64,000 bases of DNA, taken from NCBI RefSeq assembly GCF_012927415.1, contig NZ_JABBPF010000150.1, forward strand, positions 1-64,000, read 5' to 3'. The stretch is from Polaromonas sp. GTDB taxonomy: Bacteria; Pseudomonadota; Gammaproteobacteria; Burkholderiales; Burkholderiaceae_C. Made by a program: the position numbers and the translations under genes. Shown in pieces: positions 38,650 through 48,304 of the stretch (positions are counted from its first letter, which is position 1; every line of letters starts with the position of its first letter). Below the pieces are notes generated by a model that worked only from the letters and a program-made list of their open reading frames with translations, searched no databases and was not told the DNA's origin.

Positions 38650-39480
38650 TTATCTAGCGGCCGAATTGGTTGCTTGCGTGGATTCGGAAGAGGCTTGCTT
38701 TCGCGACGAATCCTGAATGTCGTAAGGGCCAAATACTTCTTGAGCAGAGCGGGTTTCCGGCAATATGTAGACGATGCCGTTGGTCCCTTTAAAAATTGGG
38801 CTCACGACTTTTTCATAAAACGGGACCGGCACATTGATGCAACCATAAGAAATGCGCTTGTCGAGTGCTGACGCCGAGGCCAGTCGCTCTGCTCGACGTT
38901 CCTTGGGGGTTCCTTTCACCACAGCATGCAGGGAAATCGCAGTGTCGTAGTCCACCCAAAGAATTTCCTTGCCGTGAATGTCACGGTCCAGTGACGCGAC
39001 GAACCGCCCGGCTGGGGTGGTTCGCTCCTCGGGCAGGATGCTAGACAGCTTGCGCTGTCCGATACCGGGTACAGAATCGTCGCCTACGGCAAGCCCAAGC
39101 AATGCTGGAGTGCTTCCTGTAATTTGCCCCTGCGCATCAAACACAAATACCCGCGCGTTGACCTTATCAACAATGATGAAGGGCAACTTGGCGTTGTCTG
39201 CCGAATTGACCACCCAATCTGCCAATTTCCTGGATTCTGGCGACGACTGGTCTTGCCTAAAGTTGGCAACCTTCGTTTCAATAGGCGTCATTTCCGACGT
39301 GCCAACGCCAGCGACTTGACTGGTCGTGGGTGGAAGGTTTTGCGCAGCGGCAGCCGGAAGCACAAACGTGACCAGCGAAATAACACACAGTGACGCGACT
39401 AGCGTAGCCACAGCACCAGCAGCACGCGCCGAACTAGGTTTTTGTAATTGAAATTGATCTGTGATTGATTGACTGAGCAT
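38650..39480 (-). CDS. L,D-transpeptidase-like (YkuD-type) protein
   Basis: KRISYGCINVPVPFYEKVVSPIFKGTNGIVYILPE; alternative longer start at 39609. Confidence 0.7.
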   Translation of the reverse strand: MLSQSITDQFQLQKPSSARAAGAVATLVASLCVISLVTFVLPAAAAQNLPPTTSQVAGVGTSEMTPIETKVANFRQDQSSPESRKLADWVVNSADNAKLPFIIVDKVNARVFVFDAQGQITGSTPALLGLAVGDDSVPGIGQRKLSSILPEERTTPAGRFVASLDRDIHGKEILWVDYDTAISLHAVVKGTPKERRAERLASASALDKRISYGCINVPVPFYEKVVSPIFKGTNGIVYILPETRSAQEVFGPYDIQDSSRKQASSESTQATNSAAR

Positions 39481-39649
39481 GAAGTGCCGCCGGTGCAAAG
39501 GTTGGTCGATAACATGACTCAAAAGACACGATAGCTTTTGAAGCCTGCAAAATTCTAAGAATACGATCCTCAGCCAATCGAGATTTAACAACGCAGAATG
39601 GTTACACAAATCCTGTTAACAGTGATGCGCTGAGTTATTTCTCACTCAA

Positions 39650-39692
39650 AAAAAAGGTGGCCGCAGCGTTTAAACTGCTGGCCACCTTTTGA
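39650..39692. terminator. Rho-independent-like terminator
   Basis: AAAAGGTGGCC...GGCCACCTTTT stem-loop 3' of the minus-strand OmpA-like gene. Confidence 0.8.
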
Positions 39693-39708
39693 TCAGTGAA
39701 AGATCAAG

Positions 39709-40536
39709 TTAGTTGCGACCTTCTTTGGCTGGACGAGCAGGCGCCACGTAAGGAGGGGGTGGAGGCGCTACATAAACTGGCGCCGGGGCCATTGCGACTG
39801 GTGGTGGCGGGGGAGGTGCAACATAAACTGGAGCGGGTGCGACATAGGTTTGCGCCACCGGTGTCTGGGCTTTTGCACCAAAACGGTAGACCAGTCCGAT
39901 AGATGCCATATCAACATTACCGCGCCTGATCTGGTCATTAACGCGGTGGTAGCGCTCGAGTTCGCCCCTCAAAGACAGGGCATCCGTGATGGCGTACTGA
40001 AGGCCCACACCATATTTCACGTGGGTGTCATTGCGGCTCATGTTGGCGGTGACTGGGGGTGCGAAACCAGTGCTGGAAGAACTGTCTCTGGTTCGCGCAT
40101 AGGCAGCACCGACGCGACCCAGCACTGAAAACCGGTCTGACAAAGGCAGGGTACCCACCAAGTCCAGGTTCAGGCCGTGGGAACGGGTATTGCCGTTATA
40201 AGTGCCGCCCGATGTGACGCCAGAGTAATTGAAACGTCCCAAATCGAAATAACCGCCTTCCACTGCGAAGTTGGGGTTCAACTGGTAGCCGCCAAACAGT
40301 TTGCCACCGGTGCTTGAGTTGTCCACCGACGAGGAATTGATGGCAAAGCCGTTATTTCTAGCCAGATTGTTATAGGCGTCGTTGTTGAAGTGAGCGCGAG
40401 TGGCGCCCAAACTGCCACCAACGTAGAAGCCGGGTGCTTCTTGTGCCATTGCCGAGGTGCTGCAAACAAATGCAAAACTGGCAACAGTCAGCAGCCTGAG
40501 CCGAAGCGGGTTGGCCGGTAATTTCACTGCGTTCAT
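39709..40536 (-). CDS. Outer-membrane beta-barrel (OmpA-like) porin with Pro-rich C-terminus
   Basis: APGFYVGGSLGATRAHF...VKYGVGLQYAITDALSLRGELERYHRVNDQIRRGNVDMASIGLVYRFGAKA, then repeated APAPVYVAPPPPP. Confidence 0.85.
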   Translation of the reverse strand: MNAVKLPANPLRLRLLTVASFAFVCSTSAMAQEAPGFYVGGSLGATRAHFNNDAYNNLARNNGFAINSSSVDNSSTGGKLFGGYQLNPNFAVEGGYFDLGRFNYSGVTSGGTYNGNTRSHGLNLDLVGTLPLSDRFSVLGRVGAAYARTRDSSSSTGFAPPVTANMSRNDTHVKYGVGLQYAITDALSLRGELERYHRVNDQIRRGNVDMASIGLVYRFGAKAQTPVAQTYVAPAPVYVAPPPPPPVAMAPAPVYVAPPPPPYVAPARPAKEGRN

Positions 40537-40929
40537 GGCTTTCTCCAAAAAATCGATACGGGTTGTTAAAAAATAAATGGAAGTCAATCCGCTGGTGGAG
40601 AAGTTAAGCCTGAAAATTGCCAGGACCACCGTAAAACGAATTAAGTTAGAGTATTGAAGCGCATGACGACTCGGCTTGTAGGGCTATAACCCATTCGGCG
40701 ATTTTTGCTGAAAAACAACATGGGGCATTGCGCTGAAAACCGTTGCGGACCCAAAAAAGCGAGGGCGAGCATAGGCTTTTGTATTCCTGGTCCCAAGCCC
40801 GCCCCGCCAATCTCGCCACTGCCTGCTGACGCGTTTCTTGGTTCTGAGCCGGTGCCGGCATGCAAGCGCCGCGCAGCGTCACCCTCGCGCCTGGTGCGCC
40901 TGCAGTGCGGTTTGCCATGATCCGTTCAG

Positions 40930-41146
40930 ACGGCAACGTCGACACACCGCCCTGCTGGAAATCCGCCGTGTCTTAAAGCCCCAGCGCAAGCTCCTGCACT
41001 GCGCACACGGCCGCGCGCACGATGCGACCGTGCGCCGGTGGAAGGACCTGTTGCAACCACTGTGGGGCCCCATGGCGGGCAGCTGCCACTTGGGCCGCGA
41101 CATCCCTGCGCTGCTAGTGGCCTGGGGTGAGGCGGTTCCGGCTTGA
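40930..41146 (+). pseudogene. Truncated, internally deleted copy of a SAM-dependent methyltransferase (relative of 59901..60524)
   Basis: LLEIRRVLKPQRKLLHCAHGRAHDATVRRWKDLLQPLWGPMAGSCHLGRDIPALLVAWGEAVPA* vs LREMRRVLAPGGQLLFCEHGRAPDESVRRWQDRLQPMWGKVAGGCHLGRDIPALLQQAGF...HYWGETLPA*. Confidence 0.75.
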
Positions 41147-41216
41147 TCGGCCAAACAATCACGGCTCGGAGAAAGCCAAGCAGGTCAGTCAAGGAAGCCG
41201 CTGAAACAAGGGCTGT

Positions 41217-41966
41217 TCACCGCCCCTTCTCCACCGGATTAGCCAGCAGCCAATTCGCCGGATAAGCCCGCATAAACTCCCTGGCTTTCTCCGGGCGGGC
41301 GCTGAGCCAGGCGTCGTAGGCGCCTTCGTTCAAAATCGCCAGCATGCGTTTTTCGTTGCCGGGCTGTTGGTAGCGGCCCATCAGCGCGTGGCTGTTGGCG
41401 TTGACCGTCAGCAGCGTGTAGCTGGTGATGACCTGGCCGTCAGCGCCTGTCCAGCTTTCCCATAAACCGGCCACGCCCATGGGCTTGCCATCGACACGGG
41501 CAATGCGGGTGGGCACGGCTTTGCCGCTGCGCCAGTCGTCTTCCATGAACGCCTGCATGGGCACAATGCAGCGCTGCCCGGCCAGCCAGGCGTCGCGAAA
41601 GTTGTTGGACGTGGTCACGGTTTCAGAGCGGGCGTTGACCAGCTTGGTCGAACGCAGCTTGGCGTCAGACGCGGACTTGACCCAGCGCGGCACCAGGCCA
41701 AACTGCCCCGCCGCCAGCTCACGGGTTGGCGGCGCACGCGGGGGCTTGTCAGCGTCTGGTTTCTCTGCAGTGCTTTTGGCTTGCGCTGCCTCATCAACCG
41801 CTTCGGTCTCTTCGGCCTCTTCGGTCCCCTGGGCTGCGGCCGCGCGGATAAAAACACCCGGTTGGCGCGGCCACACGTCGCGTCCCACGGTTAAAGCAGG
41901 GGCGGCCACACGGAAGGCATCGGGGTAAAGCAAGGGGCTGTGAACGCTCTCGTAATGGGTACTCAT
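41217..41966 (-). CDS. SRAP/YedK (HMCES)-family protein with Ser in place of Cys2
   Basis: MSTHYESV...WPRQPGVFIRAA...AGQFGLVPRWVKSASDAKLRSTKLVNARSETVTTSNNFRDAWLAGQRCIVPMQAFMEDDW. Confidence 0.85.
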   Translation of the reverse strand: MSTHYESVHSPLLYPDAFRVAAPALTVGRDVWPRQPGVFIRAAAAQGTEEAEETEAVDEAAQAKSTAEKPDADKPPRAPPTRELAAGQFGLVPRWVKSASDAKLRSTKLVNARSETVTTSNNFRDAWLAGQRCIVPMQAFMEDDWRSGKAVPTRIARVDGKPMGVAGLWESWTGADGQVITSYTLLTVNANSHALMGRYQQPGNEKRMLAILNEGAYDAWLSARPEKAREFMRAYPANWLLANPVEKGR

Positions 41967-42166
41967 GCGGCGATGCTATCGCAGTGCAGCGATCAGCCGC
42001 TGCACAACGGCCCCGCCCAGCAGGTGTTGCGGGCGTTGCCGATTCTCATGAAATCGGCTTCGGATTTCAAAAGACCCGAATTCCGACCGCCGGCCTGGTA
42101 CGGCAGTCATAACCCCGCGACCTGCTTTGTCACGCAAACGGTCTGCTTGAGTGGAAGCCGCCGGCG

Positions 42167-42310
42167 ATGGTGTTTGAAGGCAAGTGCCGGCGCCCTGCCT
42201 GCGCGAGTGGCGGCATCAAGCTGGTGCAGCGCACACCGTCTAAAGGCGGCTCGGAATTTTGGGGCTGCAGTCAGTACCCGCGCTGCAGAGCCAGATTGCC
42301 GATGACAGCG
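42167..42310 (+). pseudogene. Topoisomerase-type zinc-finger fragment
   Basis: GKCRRPACASGGIKLVQRTPSKGGSEFWGCSQYPRCRARLPM, resembles the tail of the Mrr-like protein at 36786..37652. Confidence 0.5.
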
Positions 42311-42316
42311 TCTTTC

Positions 42317-42378
42317 GCTAGCAATTACTCCTGTTTTAATAGCTGCCTGCGACCGTATCGCCTGGACTAGGATCACTT
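42317..42378 (+). repeat. Interspersed ~60-bp repeat copy
   Basis: GCTAGCAATTACTCCTGTTTTAATAGCTGCCTGCGACCGTATCGCCTGGACTAGGATCAC. Confidence 0.55.
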
Positions 42379-42468
42379 TTCGTTCATTGACCAGGTTTAC
42401 TGCTCTTTTCCATTGCCCAATGCGGCATTACCCAGCCGCGCATGAACGAATAGCCCCTTTTTTAATAG

Positions 42469-42912
42469 CTACTCAGCCAGATTCCTCCCCGGCCAAGCCG
42501 ACTTTTGACGGATGGTGTGCGCCAAAGACGGCGCACACAGCAGCCACGCCATGCCCAGCCCCAACAGGCCGCCGCGCGCCAGGCTGTAGTCTGCGGCCAG
42601 CCGCGCCCATGACACGCCAGTCACCAGGCGGCCAAAGGCAACTTCAAACGCCATCATCAGCACCACCCAGAGCAGGCCGACCGCCCATTGCGCGCGGCGT
42701 GTGCTGGCGCGCAGCCACGGGCTGCAGACCCAGGCCACCATCAGGATGAGCACGCTGCCGCTGACGGTACCAATCTGCCGCGCAGCGAGGTCGCCGACGC
42801 GCGGCGTGATGAAGAGTGTGCGCACGGTGCCGTTGGCTATTTCGCCCACGATGATCAGCGCCAGCACGGCCAGTGCGCGCAGCGTTAGCGAGCGTGTCAA
42901 CAGGGCCTTCAC
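42469..42912 (-). CDS. Hypothetical membrane protein
   Basis: 147-aa ORF with four hydrophobic segments; stop/start overlap with 42909..44060. Confidence 0.6.
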   Translation of the reverse strand: MKALLTRSLTLRALAVLALIIVGEIANGTVRTLFITPRVGDLAARQIGTVSGSVLILMVAWVCSPWLRASTRRAQWAVGLLWVVLMMAFEVAFGRLVTGVSWARLAADYSLARGGLLGLGMAWLLCAPSLAHTIRQKSAWPGRNLAE

Positions 42913-44060
42913 GCGGTGCCGGCTTTGTTGGGGTTGATCAGGTACTTGGCGCCGGTCGTGCGCTGGCCGTAGGCGGCGATGTGCTCCAGCTGCAGTGCCT
43001 CGGCCAGCGAAACCTCTTTGGTGTAGCTGCTGGCAAAGGTGGTTTTCAGCTCTGCCGTCACCCGTTGTCGCATCGCCTGGGCCGCGTCGGCGCCGATGCG
43101 CTCGATAAACTGAAACAACAGCCAGCCACCCATGCCCCAGCTAAAGCCGAAGTTTCTGACGAACTCCGTCGGGCCGGTGTCCAGGCCGCCATAGATATAA
43201 ACCTGCTTGTGCGTGGTCGAGCCATAGCGGCTGTATTCGGTGGCGCTGCGGACCAGCGCGGCCTCCATGCAGGTCAAGATTTGCCCGGCCAGCCTGCCGC
43301 CGCCAGTGGCGTCGAAGGCGATGGTGGCGCCAGTTTCCACCAGCGCCTGGGTGAGGTCTTGCATGAAAGTGGGGGCAGAGGCGTCGCAAACATGCCGGGC
43401 GCCAATGGCCCTGATCAGCGCCACCTGCGCGGGCTTGCGCACGATATTCACCAGGCCGATGTTGTCCTTGAGGCAGATCTTGTTGAGCATCTGGCCCAGG
43501 TTGGACGCCGCCGCCGTATGCACCAGCGCCTTGTGGCCTTCGCGCCGCATGGTTTCCACCATGCCCAGCGAGGTAAGCGGGTTGACGAAGCACGACGCCC
43601 CTTCGGCAGGGCTAGTGCCTTCCGGCAAAACCAGGCACTGCGCGGCCTTGACGCAGCGGTATTGCGCATACATCGCCCCGCCCAGCACCGCCACGGTCTT
43701 GCCCAGCAGCGCCTGCGCGCCATCAGATGACCCGGCAGCAACAACCACGCCGGCTCCTTCATTGCCCACCGGCAACGATTGGTCCAGCCGCCCGGCCATG
43801 CCTTTCATCAGCCCGTCAGGAATGCGGGCGTTGACCACCGGGCTGTCCGGTGTGCCCGACAGACCGAGCGTGCCGAGGTCGGCCGCGCCAAAGAGCAGGC
43901 CGATATCGGACGGGTTGATGGGCGTGGCCTCGATGCGGATCACCACTTCGTCTGGCGCGGGCGTGGGGGTGTCGACGCTGAGCAGCGAGAGTTCGAGCTC
44001 GCCGCTGGCCCTGACCAAGGAACGAAGCTGAAGCCCGGTGCGGGAGGTTGGGGAAATCAT
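42909..44060 (-). CDS. Zinc-type alcohol dehydrogenase / quinone oxidoreductase family (MDR)
   Basis: EVVIRIEATPINPSDIGLLFG...GNEGAGVVVAAG...ALVHTAAASNLGQMLNKIC. Confidence 0.85.
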   Translation of the reverse strand: MISPTSRTGLQLRSLVRASGELELSLLSVDTPTPAPDEVVIRIEATPINPSDIGLLFGAADLGTLGLSGTPDSPVVNARIPDGLMKGMAGRLDQSLPVGNEGAGVVVAAGSSDGAQALLGKTVAVLGGAMYAQYRCVKAAQCLVLPEGTSPAEGASCFVNPLTSLGMVETMRREGHKALVHTAAASNLGQMLNKICLKDNIGLVNIVRKPAQVALIRAIGARHVCDASAPTFMQDLTQALVETGATIAFDATGGGRLAGQILTCMEAALVRSATEYSRYGSTTHKQVYIYGGLDTGPTEFVRNFGFSWGMGGWLLFQFIERIGADAAQAMRQRVTAELKTTFASSYTKEVSLAEALQLEHIAAYGQRTTGAKYLINPNKAGTA

Positions 44061-44252
44061 GGGATGCTCCTGTGATTGAATTTCATGCTGACGTACGGCA
44101 CCACGCTATCACAGGGAGTGCGCGCAAGGGAGCCCGCACACACGTCCGAACCCTTCGAAAACGACTTTTCCCGACAGATAACCGACCGCGATGCCCGCAC
44201 AATCTGGCTTGGCGTTGTACACGACTGCGCCGCAACCTGTCAGGAGATTGCC

Positions 44253-44471
44253 ATGTCCCAGTTCGCCACCGTCACCGGCCCCGTCACCTTCACGCCGGGC
44301 GACGGCGTGCCGATCGAGATTCCGCAAGGCCGGATCGAAGTGGATCTGGCGGACGACAGTGCAACGCTGAGCTGGGAAGCGGCTCCGGGCATACCCGGCG
44401 TAGCAGCCATTCCGCGCATCCAGTTTGACGATTACGTGAAAGCCGGGCAGATCACCATGACTGCGGCATGA
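44253..44471 (+). CDS. Hypothetical protein
   Basis: MSQFATVTGPVTFTPGDGVPIEIPQGRIEVDLADDSATLSWEAAPGIPGVAAIPRIQFDDYVKAGQITMTAA. Confidence 0.6.
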   Translation: MSQFATVTGPVTFTPGDGVPIEIPQGRIEVDLADDSATLSWEAAPGIPGVAAIPRIQFDDYVKAGQITMTAA

Positions 44472-44547
44472 AGCCGCCCGGCAGGTGCGCGGGCAACTGC
44501 GCCGGGGCTGCCCCCGAGGTCGCGAACAATCGAATTTGACCATTTTT

Positions 44548-44606
44548 GGGTCAAATCGGCCTCTTGTCCAATGAATACGGTCATCATTAGCTATTAAAAA
44601 AATAGC
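44548..44606 (-). repeat. Interspersed ~60-bp repeat copy (best preserved)
   Basis: Reverse strand: GCTATTTTTTTAATAGCTAATGATGACCGTATTCATTGGACAAGAGGCCGATTTGACCC. Confidence 0.65.
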
Positions 44607-44768
44607 ATTCGATTTCCAATACCCCACCTTTTCGCAATTCGGCCCGGCCATCCTGGCTTTGGCCTGATTGATTCGGCACCCTAGCCGGTTAGGTCGCACT
44701 CACTAGGGAAAACCCGCATCATGCGGTGTCTCTCTCTTTTGCCTCAACCCAACCCCGAAGGAAACGCC

Positions 44769-45296
44769 ATGAGCGCCAAGAATCTTTCTACCGTTGCCAG
44801 CGACCTGATCGCGTCTTACGGCAACACCGCCAAAAACATCATCGACGCCTACCGCGCGGGCGGCGAGCGGGTGGTCGGCCTGCTGGAGCAGCGCTGGAGG
44901 CATGCGCTCAGGCAGTCACGCAGCGAGCTTACTTCCGAAACGGCGAAAAACGCGTCGGCTGCCCAGCTGGCTTTCAGCGTTTACTACACCAAGGGCCTTA
45001 ACCTGACGAGTAGCGGCGCCGAGCAGGTGGTGAGCCAGCTGGTGAAGCTGGCCGAAACCGGCGTAGAGCGTGTGGCCGCCAACGCCAGCGCGTTTGGAGA
45101 AAAAACCGGCGTGACCACGCTGGACACGCTTGCAAGGGCGACCGCGCCCGGCGCGCTGGTGTTGAGCAAGCTGGCCGCCCAGATCGAGCAAACCACGGCA
45201 GATCTGGCCCACAAGATCGCCGGTAGCGACGTTGCCACCGCCAGCGTCAAGCGCAGCTCGGCTTTCAGCCAGCGCCGCGCTGCCAAAGCAGCCTGA
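44769..45296 (+). CDS. Phasin-like/hypothetical helical protein
   Basis: MSAKNLSTVASDLIASYGNTAKNIIDAYRAGGERVVGLLEQRW; Ala-rich helical composition. Confidence 0.5.
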   Translation: MSAKNLSTVASDLIASYGNTAKNIIDAYRAGGERVVGLLEQRWRHALRQSRSELTSETAKNASAAQLAFSVYYTKGLNLTSSGAEQVVSQLVKLAETGVERVAANASAFGEKTGVTTLDTLARATAPGALVLSKLAAQIEQTTADLAHKIAGSDVATASVKRSSAFSQRRAAKAA

Positions 45297-45358
45297 TTCG
45301 GGCGACCACTGCGCCTGCCCGCCATTCGGCAGGGCGGGCGCGCCGGGTTCGAGCCGGC

Positions 45359-45386
45359 TATTTCTTATTTCTTATTTCTTATTTCG
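45359..45386. repeat. Heptanucleotide tandem repeat (TATTTCT)4
   Basis: TATTTCT TATTTCT TATTTCT TATTTCG. Confidence 0.85.
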
Positions 45387-45484
45387 CATTTCGGTTCCCG
45401 GTCGGGCCAGGGCCTCGGGCGGCCTGTGATTTGATGGCAAGATAAAGCCTTCAAGTCCGTTTTCGCCAAACCCCGAGTCCTACC

Positions 45485-46411
45485 GTGCCCCAATACGCTG
45501 TGCCGACCCCGCCATTCCCTCCCGCGACCGATTCATTCAGCCGCCGCTGTGCCCTGCTCGGCGGCATCGGCCTGCTGGCGCTGCCCGCATCAGGCCGCGC
45601 CGAAAGTGCCGCGCCAAACCCCGCCATGGCGTCCTCCGGGGTCTGGCCCCAGGCCTCGCAGGTTCCCGGTGGCCTTGCCCGGCTCTCGCTGGGTTCTGCG
45701 GCCGAGCGACCGGTGGCGCATTTGCGTGGGGCAGATGCCGTCGTGCCCCTGCTGGTGCTGGGCGATGTGATCGAGTGGACGGCACTGGTCGGCATTCCCC
45801 TGGCCGCCGTGCCGGGCGCGGCAAGCATTTCCGTCAAGACCGCCGACGGCGGCCAGCGGCAGCTCAGCTACGTGGTCGCGCCCAAGCGCTACCTTGAGCA
45901 GCGCCTGAAGGTGGCGCCGGGCACGGTTGACCTGTCGCCCGAAGACGAGGCGCGCTACGAGCGCGAGCGCGCCCACCTGGCGACGGTGATGGCTACCTTT
46001 ACCGAGCCCTTGCCGCAGACCTCTTTGCGCATGCGCGTGCCGGTGCCCGGCCGGCGCTCCAGCTCGTTCGGGCTGCGGCGCGTCTTCAACGGGCAGTCGC
46101 GCAATCCGCATAGCGGCATGGACATTGCCGCAGTCACAGGGACGCCCGTTTTGGCACCGCTGCCGGGCCGGGTGATTGACACGGGCGACTACTTTTTCAA
46201 CGGCAACACAGTATGGCTCGACCACGGCGGCGGGCTGCTGGGCATGATGTGCCACCTGAGCAAAATTGACGTCAATCCTGGCGACGTTTTGAAAACCGGC
46301 GAACGCCTGGGCGCCGTGGGCGCCACCGGCCGGGTGACAGGGCCGCACCTGCATTGGGGCGTAATGCTCAACCGCACCATGGTCGACCCGGCGCTGTTTC
46401 TGGCGGTCTGA
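45485..46411 (+). CDS. M23 family metallopeptidase
   Basis: RRVFNGQSRNPHSGMDIAAVTGTPVLAPLPGRV...VWLDHGGGLLGMMCHLSK...GRVTGPHLHWGV. Confidence 0.92.
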   Translation: MPQYAVPTPPFPPATDSFSRRCALLGGIGLLALPASGRAESAAPNPAMASSGVWPQASQVPGGLARLSLGSAAERPVAHLRGADAVVPLLVLGDVIEWTALVGIPLAAVPGAASISVKTADGGQRQLSYVVAPKRYLEQRLKVAPGTVDLSPEDEARYERERAHLATVMATFTEPLPQTSLRMRVPVPGRRSSSFGLRRVFNGQSRNPHSGMDIAAVTGTPVLAPLPGRVIDTGDYFFNGNTVWLDHGGGLLGMMCHLSKIDVNPGDVLKTGERLGAVGATGRVTGPHLHWGVMLNRTMVDPALFLAV

Positions 46412-46447
46412 TTCCTGCGCACCTGCTCGACTATCAGAAAATTCACC

Positions 46448-47056
46448 ATGCCGCAAACCGACTTCAGCCCCGCCGCCGACCGAAACAAGCAAGCCATCTT
46501 CGACCTTCTGCGCCGGCTGCTGCCCGAGCGTGGCCAGGCACTGGAGATTGCCTCGGGCACCGGCCAGCATATGGTCTGGTTTGCGGCTGGCCTGCCGCGC
46601 TGGAGCTGGCAGCCCACCGACGTGCGGGCCGACGCGCTGAACGGCATTGCCGCAGGGGTGGCGCAGCAGGGTCTGGGCAATGTGCACGCACCCCTGCTGC
46701 TCGACGTGATGGCGCCGCGCTGGTTGCCGGACGATGAGCGCTTTGACGCCATTTACTGTGCCAACCTGCTGCATATTTCACCCTGGGCCACTTGCGCCGC
46801 CCTGTTTCACGGCAGCGCGCGCCACCTGGCGTCTGGTGGCGCGCTCATCACCTACGGCCCGTATCTGGAGGACGGCGTGCCCACCTCGGAAGGAAACCTG
46901 TCGTTTGACCAGAGTCTGCGCGTGCAAGACCCGGCCTGGGGCATTCGCCGGCGCGAAGACGTCGAGCTCCAGGCCGCCAAAGCAGGGCTGCAGCTGTCAG
47001 CCCGACACGCCATGCCCGCCAACAACCTGTTGCTGGTGTGGAAGCTGATGACCTGA
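46448..47056 (+). CDS. DUF938 family SAM-dependent methyltransferase
   Basis: SPAADRNKQAIFDLLRRLLPERGQALEIASGTGQHMVWFA...DAIYCANLLHISPW. Confidence 0.88.
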   Translation: MPQTDFSPAADRNKQAIFDLLRRLLPERGQALEIASGTGQHMVWFAAGLPRWSWQPTDVRADALNGIAAGVAQQGLGNVHAPLLLDVMAPRWLPDDERFDAIYCANLLHISPWATCAALFHGSARHLASGGALITYGPYLEDGVPTSEGNLSFDQSLRVQDPAWGIRRREDVELQAAKAGLQLSARHAMPANNLLLVWKLMT

Positions 47057-47145
47057 GCGGCTGGCAGACCGCGCCGGCTTGCAGGGACTGCAGCTTTCTA
47101 TTTCGCAGCTTCCTGCAATTTGCTGCCAGGGACGGCGCTGGCGGC

Positions 47146-48177
47146 TCAGACTTCGACCAGCACCTTGCCGCGGTGGTCGCCGGTAAAGAGGCTGTTCAGG
47201 GCTTGCGGCAGCTGCCCAAAGCCGTTCACCACGGTTTCTTCAAACACGATCTCACCGCGCTGAACCCAGGGACCGACGATGCGCAGCATTTCATCCATGC
47301 GGTGCAGGTAGTCGCGCGCCAGGATGCCCTGGATGGTGGCACGCTGATAAAGCATGTGGTGCAAAAAGCGCGGCCCCAGTTCGGGCGTGTCCAGTCCGCC
47401 CGAATACTGGCTGATCGTGCCGCAGATGACGATGCGGGCGCGCCGGTGGATGATGGGAATAATCGCGTCGGTGATCCAGCCGCCGACGTTGTCGAAATAC
47501 ACGTCGACGCCGCCGGTGCGTTCAAGAATGGCCTGCGAGAGCTGCTGGGCGCTGGCAAAGGTCTTGTAGTCAAGCGCCCAGTCCAGTCCCACGGTGTCAG
47601 TCAGCCACTGACACTTGGCCGCGCCCCCGGCGATGCCCAGCACGCGCGCGCCGTGCCGCCTGGCAAATTGCGCCACCAGCGAACCCACGGCCCCGGCGGC
47701 ACCAGACACCACCACCACTTCACCGGCGTGCGGGCGCCCTGCTTCGGTAAGGCCAAACCACGCCGTCCGGCCCGGCATGCCGAGCACGCCCAGCGCGGTG
47801 CTGACCGGGGCCAGTTCGGGGTCGAGCTTGCGCAGGGCGCTTTGGTGGCTCCGGGCGTGGGTCTGCCAGCCAAGCATGCCCTCAACCCAGTCGCCCGGCG
47901 CCAGGATGCTGGCTTGCGAGGCGATGACGCGGCCAACCATGCTCGCGTTTTGCACGGCGTTCAGCGGGTGCGGCTCGGCGTTGTAGGTGGGCTTGAGCGA
48001 CTGGTTGATGCGCATGTAGGGGTCAACGCTCAGGTATCTGGCCTCGACCAGCACCTCGCCGTTTGACAGGTCCATCGACAGCGGGCTGCTCGTCAGTTCG
48101 TAGTGCTCCGGGCCGACGACGCCACTCGGGTGGCGGCGGTAAATCCATTTCTGGTGCAAGGCGGGAGTGGGGTTCAT
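47146..48177 (-). CDS. NADP-dependent oxidoreductase (CurA/leukotriene B4 dehydrogenase-like MDR)
   Basis: LSVDPYMRI, EVVVVSGAAGAVGSLVAQFARRHGARVLGIAGGAAKCQWL, VDVYFDNVGGWITDA. Confidence 0.9.
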   Translation of the reverse strand: MNPTPALHQKWIYRRHPSGVVGPEHYELTSSPLSMDLSNGEVLVEARYLSVDPYMRINQSLKPTYNAEPHPLNAVQNASMVGRVIASQASILAPGDWVEGMLGWQTHARSHQSALRKLDPELAPVSTALGVLGMPGRTAWFGLTEAGRPHAGEVVVVSGAAGAVGSLVAQFARRHGARVLGIAGGAAKCQWLTDTVGLDWALDYKTFASAQQLSQAILERTGGVDVYFDNVGGWITDAIIPIIHRRARIVICGTISQYSGGLDTPELGPRFLHHMLYQRATIQGILARDYLHRMDEMLRIVGPWVQRGEIVFEETVVNGFGQLPQALNSLFTGDHRGKVLVEV

Positions 48178-48304
48178 CGCAGACGTGTCCTGATTGTTCA
48201 ATGCGTTCGGGGTAACGCATGATAAGTTGAGGCGCCCGGCCCGCGCTGCACGGCGCCGGCCGGCCGCTTTGCCTGAAAAAATCATTCATGCGGATAATTG
48301 CCGC

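Noticed and set aside
45590-46774. 394-aa minus-strand ORF across the M23 and DUF938 genes
   Set aside because: Spans two well-supported plus-strand genes; composition of a shadow ORF.
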